Assembly: GCF_012940005.1 (NCBI RefSeq)
Contig: NZ_SPMX01000080.1
Span: 54 to 39,513 of the forward strand
DNA from: Candidatus Accumulibacter contiguus
GTDB lineage: Bacteria > Pseudomonadota > Gammaproteobacteria > Burkholderiales > Rhodocyclaceae
DNA: 39,460 nucleotides
Direction of reading: 5' to 3'
Position numbers and translations under genes: made by a program. The notes beneath the pieces were generated by a model. That model did not search any database. It had not been told where the DNA came from and was given only the letters and a program-made list of their open reading frames with translations. Below are positions 35,033 to 39,460 of this stretch, piece by piece. Each line of letters begins with the position of its first letter. The first letter of the stretch is position 1.

Positions 35033-35252
35033 AAGGCCACAGGCAAGCCATGCCGAAGACCGCGAAAAAGTAGAACGAATCAGAGCATGGTACCGCGATT
35101 GCGGACATAACCATAAAAGCATGGACGCTGCCGCTGAAGAAGCTGCCAAGATAATCGGCGTATCTTTCCGAACGGCGCGTAAGCATATCGGCGCTGAGGC
35201 GAAAAAACCTACGCTTTGCGCGCAAAGTGTAATGTTTGCCGGCAAAGTGTAA
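35031..35252 (+). pseudogene. 5'-truncated small HTH-type island protein
   Basis: A 73-codon open frame without start codon ends with TAA at 35250-35252. It reads VERIRAWYRDCGHNHKSMD, then AAAEEAAKIIGVSFRTARKH, then AKKPTLCAQSVMFAGKV. The AAKIIGVSFRTARKHI part looks like a helix-turn-helix. The frame begins exactly at the right terminal repeat of the insertion sequence, so the 5' part was cut off. The protein resembles small genes of integrated elements near excisionases, but I cannot name it. Confidence 0.5.
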
Positions 35253-35281
35253 TGTCAGAGCGCAGGGCTTACACCCTGCGC
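35214..35281. repeat. tandem palindromes with 20-bp period plus hairpin
   Basis: Two palindromes, CTTTGCGCGCAAAG (35214-35227) and TTTGCCGGCAAA (35235-35246), are each followed by GTGTAATGT; the direct repeat GCAAAGTGTAATGT stands at 35222-35235 and 35242-35255. An 8-bp stem hairpin (GCGCAGGG / CCCTGCGC, 35260-35281) follows. It lies upstream of the excisionase-like gene and may be its operator or part of a replication/recombination site. Confidence 0.55.
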
Positions 35282-35366
35282 GCTGACGGGCTTATCAACC
35301 CATTTCCCTTTCTCTAAAGTTCGCAACCATACGGCAGGCAAGCCGGATTTTTAGTGGAAGCGAACC

Positions 35367-35585
35367 ATGACCATTCAAAGCATTATCGACGCGGGCCGCG
35401 ATCTTCTCGACGAGAAGGCTGCGGCGCAGTTTCTCGACAATTCCCCCGGCACGCTGTCTGTGTGGCGCAGCACCGGGCGCTACAACCTTCCCTTCATCAA
35501 GATCGGCCGCAACGTGCGGTATCGGCGCGCGGACCTTATCGCCTGGCTGGAAAAGCGCACCCGCGAAACCGGCGCAACGGCATAG
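35367..35585 (+). CDS. AlpA/excisionase-like helix-turn-helix protein
   Basis: A 72-residue MerR-like DNA-binding protein. EKAAAQFLDNSPGTLSVWRS is the helix-turn-helix, followed by the wing LPFIKIGRNVRYRRADLIAW and a short charged tail (LEKRTRETGATA). This is the form of AlpA or excisionase-like activators that sit in phage and island modules. GGAAGCGA precedes the ATG. The position between two decayed island genes and 1.2 kb from tRNA-Asn supports an old integrated element. It is the only complete gene of that element. Confidence 0.8.
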   Translation: MTIQSIIDAGRDLLDEKAAAQFLDNSPGTLSVWRSTGRYNLPFIKIGRNVRYRRADLIAWLEKRTRETGATA

Positions 35586-35595
35586 GGGGTCGGCA

Positions 35596-35763
35596 ATGAT
35601 CCAACCCAACAAAAAGCCGCCCCGGCTGCTGCCGGAAGCGGCTGAAGGTACTGCGTTCGCTGCGCGCCATTCTACCGTACTCGACCCGCAGAAAGGTTGG
35701 CTTGGTCTCGCCAACCCCTCGCGGAAACCGAAACGCGGCTGGCGACGGGGGGCGCGGCGATGA
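35596..35763 (+). CDS. small island protein, unknown
   Basis: A 55-codon frame starting MIQPNKKPPRLLPEAAEG and ending with a basic tail (KPKRGWRRGARR). Its stop overlaps the start of the next gene by four bases (ATGA at 35760-35763) and it follows the excisionase-like gene by 10 bp with a GGGGGTCGG stretch upstream. The coupling suggests a real gene; no family is recognised. Confidence 0.45.
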   Translation: MIQPNKKPPRLLPEAAEGTAFAARHSTVLDPQKGWLGLANPSRKPKRGWRRGARR

Positions 35764-36343
35764 ACGCACCCTATCCCATTCCCCAGCCCGATACCGCGGC
35801 GATCCTCAACGCACTGGCGGCGCTTTACCCGCCTGACGCAGTGATAGAACTGCGATCCTTTGCCAAGGGCCGCAAGCGCACCGACTCGGGATACTTCGAT
35901 GGCGAGCACCGGCAAGCGCTGGCAGAGCACGCGGCGCTGCTGAACAGGACCGGCGCGACGGTCTATGTGACTCTCAACCCGATCGACCCGCAATTGCTGA
36001 GCCGCTACGCCAATCGGATCGAGAGCGGCGCAGCGGCGACGACGACTGACGGACAAGTGACCGGGCGGCGCTGGCTGCTGCTCGATTTCGACCCGACCCG
36101 ACCGACACAAGCGCGACCGATGCGCAACTGGAAGGCGCCAAGGCGGCGGCGCGGGCGTGCTGGCAGGCATTGCAGGCTGAGTGCTGGCCTGATCCTCTTG
36201 CGGCCGAATCCGGTAACGGCTTCCATCTGCTCTATGCGCTGGATCTGCCGAACGAGAGCTATTGCAGCGGCGAGTACGAGTGCATGCTGCAGAAGCTGCA
36301 GGAGGTCGAGATTCTTCCGCCAGATCGAAGGCCGATTGATTGA
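35760..36343 (+). pseudogene. primase/replication-type island gene, frameshifted and truncated
   Basis: The first frame (start ATG 35760) reads MNAPYPIPQPDTAAILNALA, then ALYPPDAVIELRSFAKGRKR, ATVYVTLNPIDPQLLSRYAN and RRWLLLDFDPTRP. Near 36100 the pattern jumps to another frame, which continues TDTSATDAQLEGAKAAARAC, then AAESGNGFHLLYALDLPNE, and stops at 36341-36343. The D-F-D-P segment and G-N-G-F-H-L-L-Y are typical of the N-terminal primase-like part of large phage and island proteins (usually more than 500 residues with a helicase part). Here only about 195 codons remain, so the gene is dead by a frameshift and by loss of its C-terminal part. Naming it primase is inferred from motif similarity. 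Confidence 0.7.
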
Positions 36344-36354
36344 GGCCAGAACAG

Positions 36355-36377
36355 ACCCGGCCAAGCGCCGGGTTTTT
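36355..36377 (+). terminator. intrinsic terminator after the primase remnant
   Basis: ACCCGGC and GCCGGGT form a 7-bp stem with a 5-nt loop followed by TTTT, 11 bp after the remnant stop on the plus strand. Confidence 0.75.
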
Positions 36378-36725
36378 CTTTGGTGCGGCGATGGTTCAGG
36401 GCAAGGTTCATGGTGTCCGCGGCGATGGTAGCCAACATTGGTAGCCAGCATGGTGGCCAGTGCTCAGGCGGTCGGACACGGCGGAAATGAAACCTGTTGC
36501 AGAAAAGCAACACTGCGTTGCCGGGAGCGTAACGGCGAGGCGGTGACCAAGTTCAACCCGCTGTTGCCGGCGACGGTGGCCAGATCGGGCTGCCTGCATT
36601 TTCTTGGCATCACAGAACTGCCGGCAAAAGGTGCGTTGTCTCACGACATGCCATGCAAGCGCATCAGATTTGATGGCCAAGAAACCGGCTTGATTACGGC
36701 AAATGTAACCCCGGCGTAACCCCGC
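36378..36725. other. region between island remnant and tRNA-Asn; no recognised gene
   Basis: A plus-strand frame of 93 codons (36438-36719; ends ETGLITANVTPA) and an opposing minus-strand frame are open, but neither has a recognisable family or good ribosome-binding site. Integrase genes often lie here in tRNA-linked islands; I find no tyrosine recombinase motif. Confidence 0.45.
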
Positions 36726-36753
36726 AAAAAAGCCCAACCTTGAAAGCTGGGCT
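36726..36753 (-). terminator. intrinsic terminator of the tRNA-Asn gene
   Basis: On the minus strand AGCCCA and TGGGCT form a stem around GCTTTCAAGGT, followed by TTTTTT. It lies 16 bp after the tRNA 3' end. Confidence 0.85.
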
Positions 36754-36768
36754 AAGTACTTGATTCTT

Positions 36769-36844
36769 TGGCTCCCCGACCTGGGCTCGAACCAGGGACC
36801 TGCGGATTAACAGTCCGACGCTCTACCGACTGAGCTATCGAGGA
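36769..36844 (-). tRNA. tRNA-Asn (GUU)
   Basis: A 76-nt tRNA on the minus strand. The acceptor stem is TCCTCGA with TCGGGGA, discriminator G and an encoded CCA end; the D-loop is AGCTCAGTCGGTAGAGC, the anticodon loop CTGTTAA gives anticodon GTT, and the T-loop GGTTCGAGCC is standard. The 3' end faces the decayed island to the left, which is the usual orientation for integration into a tRNA gene. No second copy of the 3' segment is seen in the window. Confidence 0.96.
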
Positions 36845-37104
36845 ACACGCGAGGCGCAAGTGTAGCCACTCGGGGTCCGTCCGTCAACATTCACTCCATC
36901 ATTCACTCTGTCTGAGACATTTTCGGCATGTCTCGATCGGCTTCGAAGCCCCGAAAGACGCGCTTATCGCAAGTCGTCTGCGCGACATTCGATTTTCGAG
37001 ACGCCTTGGGGCGCTTGCGGAAGATGGCGTGTCGGAAGGGTCACCGCGCTTGATCTATACTCACCGCTCCCCTTGAACCGCCTGCCCACCACGAGGAGCC
37101 AGCA
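36845..37104. other. intergenic region upstream of the yyaL-type gene
   Basis: No gene is visible. It holds a GAGACAT/ATGTCTC hairpin near 36920 and a possible -10 TATACT near 37056, and GAGGAG at 37093-37098, a strong ribosome-binding site placed 6 bp before the ATG at 37105. Confidence 0.45.
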
Positions 37105-39133
37105 ATGCCTGATGATACGCCCCCCCGGAGCCGACCCGTTTGCCGCCGAGCTACAAGCGCGGCTTGCCGGCGCGATTGCCCTGCGCGGGCCGGCTTATGT
37201 GCCGCGCACGCATCACCTCGACGCCGACGGCCGCCCGCTGTTTACCAACCGACTGGCGCTGGAGAGCAGCCCCTACCTGCTGCAGCACGCGCACAACCCG
37301 GTGAACTGGTTCCCCTGGGGTGACGAGGCGTTCGCCGAAGCGCGGCGGCTCGGCCGGCCCGTGTTCCTGTCGATCGGCTATTCGACCTGTCACTGGTGCC
37401 ACGTGATGGAGGCCGAGTCCTTCGAGGACGAGGCGATCGCCCGCTTCCTCAACCATCACTACGTCGCCATCAAGGTCGATCGCGAGGAGCGCCCCGACAT
37501 CGACGCCGTCTACATGAGCGCCGTGCAGCAACTGACCGGTGCCGGCGGCTGGCCGATGAGCGTCTGGCTGACCGCGGCGCGCGAACCCTTCTTCGGCGGC
37601 ACCTACTTCCCGCCGCGCGACGGCGATCGCGGTACCCGGCGTGGCTTCCTGTCGCTGCTCGGCGCCTTGTCCGACACCTTTCAGCGCGATCCCGATCGTG
37701 TTGGTCAGGCGTGCACCGCGCTGGTGCAGGCCGTTCGCCAACACATGCAGGGCGCATCCGGAGCAGGAGGCACCGACGCCGCCATCGGCCTGCCCGCCGC
37801 TGACGTCATCGACGCCACCGTCGAGCATTACCGGCAGTCTTTCGATGCCCGGCACGGCGGCCTGAGCCGGGCGCCGAAGTTCCCTTCGCACATCCCGGTG
37901 CGCCTGCTGCTGCGCCATCACCAGCGCACCGGCGATGCCGACGCACTGCGCATGGCGACCCTGACGCTGGAGAAGATGGCCGCCGGCGGTCTCTACGATC
38001 AGTTGGGCGGCGGCTTTCACCGCTACTCCACCGACAGCCGCTGGCTGCTGCCGCATTTCGAAAAGATGCTCTACGACAACGCCCTGCTGGTCGTGGCGTA
38101 CGCCGAGGCGTTTCAGGTCACCGGCCGCGCCGACTTCGCCCGCGTCGCACATGAGACCTGCGACTACGTCCTGCGCGAGATGACGGACGCCGGCGGCGGC
38201 TTCTATTCGGCAACCGACGCCGATTCGGAGGGCGAGGAAGGACGCTTCTTCGTCTGGCGCGAGGACGAGATCCGGCGCGAGCTGGACGCTCTCGACAACG
38301 GCGGCATGACCGAACGTTTCCTTGCCCACTATGACGTGCACCCGGGCGGCAACTGGGAAGGTTACACCATCCTCAACGTACCACGTCCCGACGAAGCCGC
38401 CTGGGAAGCGCTGGCCGCTGCGCGGGCCAGGCTCTACGCGGTACGCGCCAGACGCACGCCGCCCTTGCGCGACGAGAAGATCCTCGCCGCCTGGAACGGG
38501 CTGATGATCTCGGCCCTCGCTGTCGCCGGACGGATTCTCGACGCGCCGCGCTACGTCGCCGCGGCGGTGCGGGCGGCGGATTTCGTTCTCACCCACCTGC
38601 GCGGTGCCGACGGCGGACTCCGGCGCAGCTTCAAGGACGGCCAGGCACGGCAGGCGGCCTTCCTGGACGACCACGCCTGCCTCGCAGCGGGCCTCATCGA
38701 CCTCTACGAAGCCACCTTCGACCTGCGCCACCTGCGCGACGCTCTGGCGCTGGCCGAGACCACCGAGCGCCTGTTCGCCGATCCGGCGGGCGCCTGGTTC
38801 ATGAGCAGCCAGGAGCACGAGCGCTTGATCGCGCGTGAAAAGCCCGCCTACGACGGCGCCGAACCGTCCGGAACCTCGGTCGCCCTGCTGAATGCACTCC
38901 GCCTCGGCGTTCTCACCGACGACGACCGCTGGCGCCAGATCGCCGAACGCGGCCTGCGTGCCCATGCCGGGGTACTCGGCGAGCGGCCGATCGCCATGAC
39001 CGAGGCCTTGCTGGCCGTCGATTTCCTGGCCAGCACGCCGCGCCAGATCGCCATCGTCTGGCCGGATGGCGCGGCAACAGCAGCCGCGCCCTTGCTGGCC
39101 GTCCTGCGCCGGCATTTCCGGCTTCCCACTTAA
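37105..39133 (+). pseudogene. yyaL: YyaL/SSP411-type thioredoxin-domain protein, start frameshift and lost C-terminus
   Basis: A protein of about 675 residues: an N-terminal thioredoxin-like DUF255 domain ([20 protein letters not shown], then [20 protein letters not shown] with a Cxx[13 protein letters not shown]) and a six-hairpin-type C-terminal region ([37 protein letters not shown]). The ribosome-binding site GAGGAG is ideal for ATG 37105 (MPDDTPP), but that frame leaves the protein frame at a run of seven C (37119-37125); six C would restore [16 protein letters not shown]. The only in-frame ATG (37112) is badly spaced. The C-terminus ends at HFRLPT, roughly 50-60 residues before the normal end, where new DNA begins. 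The enzyme class has unknown activity; I mark it as damaged, though expression from 37112 is possible. Confidence 0.75.
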
Positions 39134-39460
39134 AGCGGGACAGTCATGCTACCGATAGAGTCTGAGGATGAAGGGAGCTGAGGAGATGGGAACTGGTTGC
39201 CGCATCTCCTGTATCATCAGTTTTATGACAAAAAAACTCTACGACTCAAGCCATACGGACAACCAGCCGCGTCATTTTTGCCGCACTTACAGACCAGGGA
39301 AAACGAAGCCTGCGTGCAGTGGGGGAATTAATTCATCGCCCGAAAAGCAGTGTTCATCGCCACCTGCAAGCGCAAGCCCGTAGGAACCGACATCCTGAAT
39401 CGGGGTTTTGGGAAACCGAAGAGGGGGAGGCATGGCTGAGATTGCTGGTATTTGCTGTGC
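39126..39460 (+). mobile_element. start of another transposable element (right end outside window)
   Basis: Family-like yyaL sequence stops near 39125, and the DNA after it codes for the N-terminus of a transposase-like protein. The first bases (CCCACTTAAAGCGGGACAG) may be its terminal repeat; the matching end is beyond the window. Confidence 0.55.
39229..39460 (+). CDS. transposase-like protein, N-terminal part (3' end outside window)
   Basis: A plus-strand frame open from 39229 to the window end reads IRTTSRVIFAALTDQGKRSL, then RAVGELIHRPKSSVHRHLQAQ and ESGFWETEEGEAWLRLLVFAV. The LRAVGELIHRPKSSVHRHL segment is a helix-turn-helix as at the N-terminus of DUF6399-type transposases. An ATG with a plausible start (MTKKLYDSS, 39225) lies in a different frame by one base and joins the good frame only if about five bases were lost or gained near 39245. 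The 5' end thus either is damaged or uses a rare start codon. Identity is a guess from motif style. Confidence 0.5.

Noticed and set aside
36438-36719. 93-codon plus-strand frame before tRNA-Asn
   Set aside because: No family, no ribosome-binding site; considered as integrase remnant but no recombinase residues were found.
36769-36800. Attachment-site duplication of the tRNA-Asn 3' end
   Set aside because: I looked for a second copy of the T-arm/acceptor sequence to the left and did not find one within the window.
37151-39115. 654-codon minus-strand frame opposite the YyaL-type gene
   Set aside because: Shadow of a recognised coding sequence; no motifs.
1-39460. CRISPR array
   Set aside because: No regularly spaced repeats of 25-40 bp were seen; the only short-period repeat is the two-copy palindrome block at 35214.

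Overview
The window looks like a chromosomal segment of a GC-rich betaproteobacterium. Gene content and order (prfB-lysS next to each other, stand-alone MnmC2-like protein, many degraded mobile elements, a dense mix of housekeeping and IS DNA) fit Rhodocyclales, and Candidatus Accumulibacter-like bacteria in particular. That placement is an inference from gene style, not a database match.

Layout. 1-330: 3' end of an ISAzo13-type transposase that runs into and truncates an IclR regulator, which follows tpx. 1.7-6.9 kb: housekeeping block with metG and a PilZ-like protein on the minus strand, and thyA-folA on the plus strand. 6.9-8.0 kb: decayed DNA (half an MFS transporter, a lipoprotein tail). 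8.0-10.8 kb: a glycine-zipper lipoprotein overlapping an unusual membrane-anchored PTS Enzyme I. 10.9-15.0 kb: prfB with its programmed frameshift, lysS and an MnmC2-like oxidoreductase. 15-17 kb: an envelope protein and metY, followed by a 98-bp MITE-like palindrome. 17.2-20.6 kb: a Uma2 protein and a PhnD-PhnE-PhnC-type ABC transporter. 21-24.6 kb: a tartrate/glycerate operon (ttuC, a dctA gene broken by an internal deletion, glycerate 2-kinase) with only the tail of a LysR regulator left beside it.

25.2-32.2 kb is the most interesting part. It holds a tight five-gene minus-strand operon: CPA2 antiporter, class I glutamine-amidotransferase-type gamma-glutamyl hydrolase, second CPA2 antiporter, YbdK-type carboxylate-amine ligase, and a serine-hydrolase homologue without visible catalytic residues. 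Three of the four junctions are 4-bp ATGA overlaps. A MarR regulator and an OmpA-like lipoprotein are transcribed divergently. A ligase and a hydrolase for gamma-glutamyl bonds placed between two ion antiporters that lack their usual RCK gating domains suggests a small-molecule-gated ion transport system.

32.5-36.8 kb is a mobile-element graveyard: an IS66 remnant cut by a 1.9-kb element with perfect 16-bp terminal inverted repeats, then the remains of an integrated island (HTH fragment, AlpA-like excisionase, frameshifted primase-like gene) that abuts tRNA-Asn. 37.1-39.1 kb carries a YyaL/SSP411-type thioredoxin-domain protein with a 7-C tract frameshift at its start and a lost C-terminus, where another mobile element begins and runs off the window.
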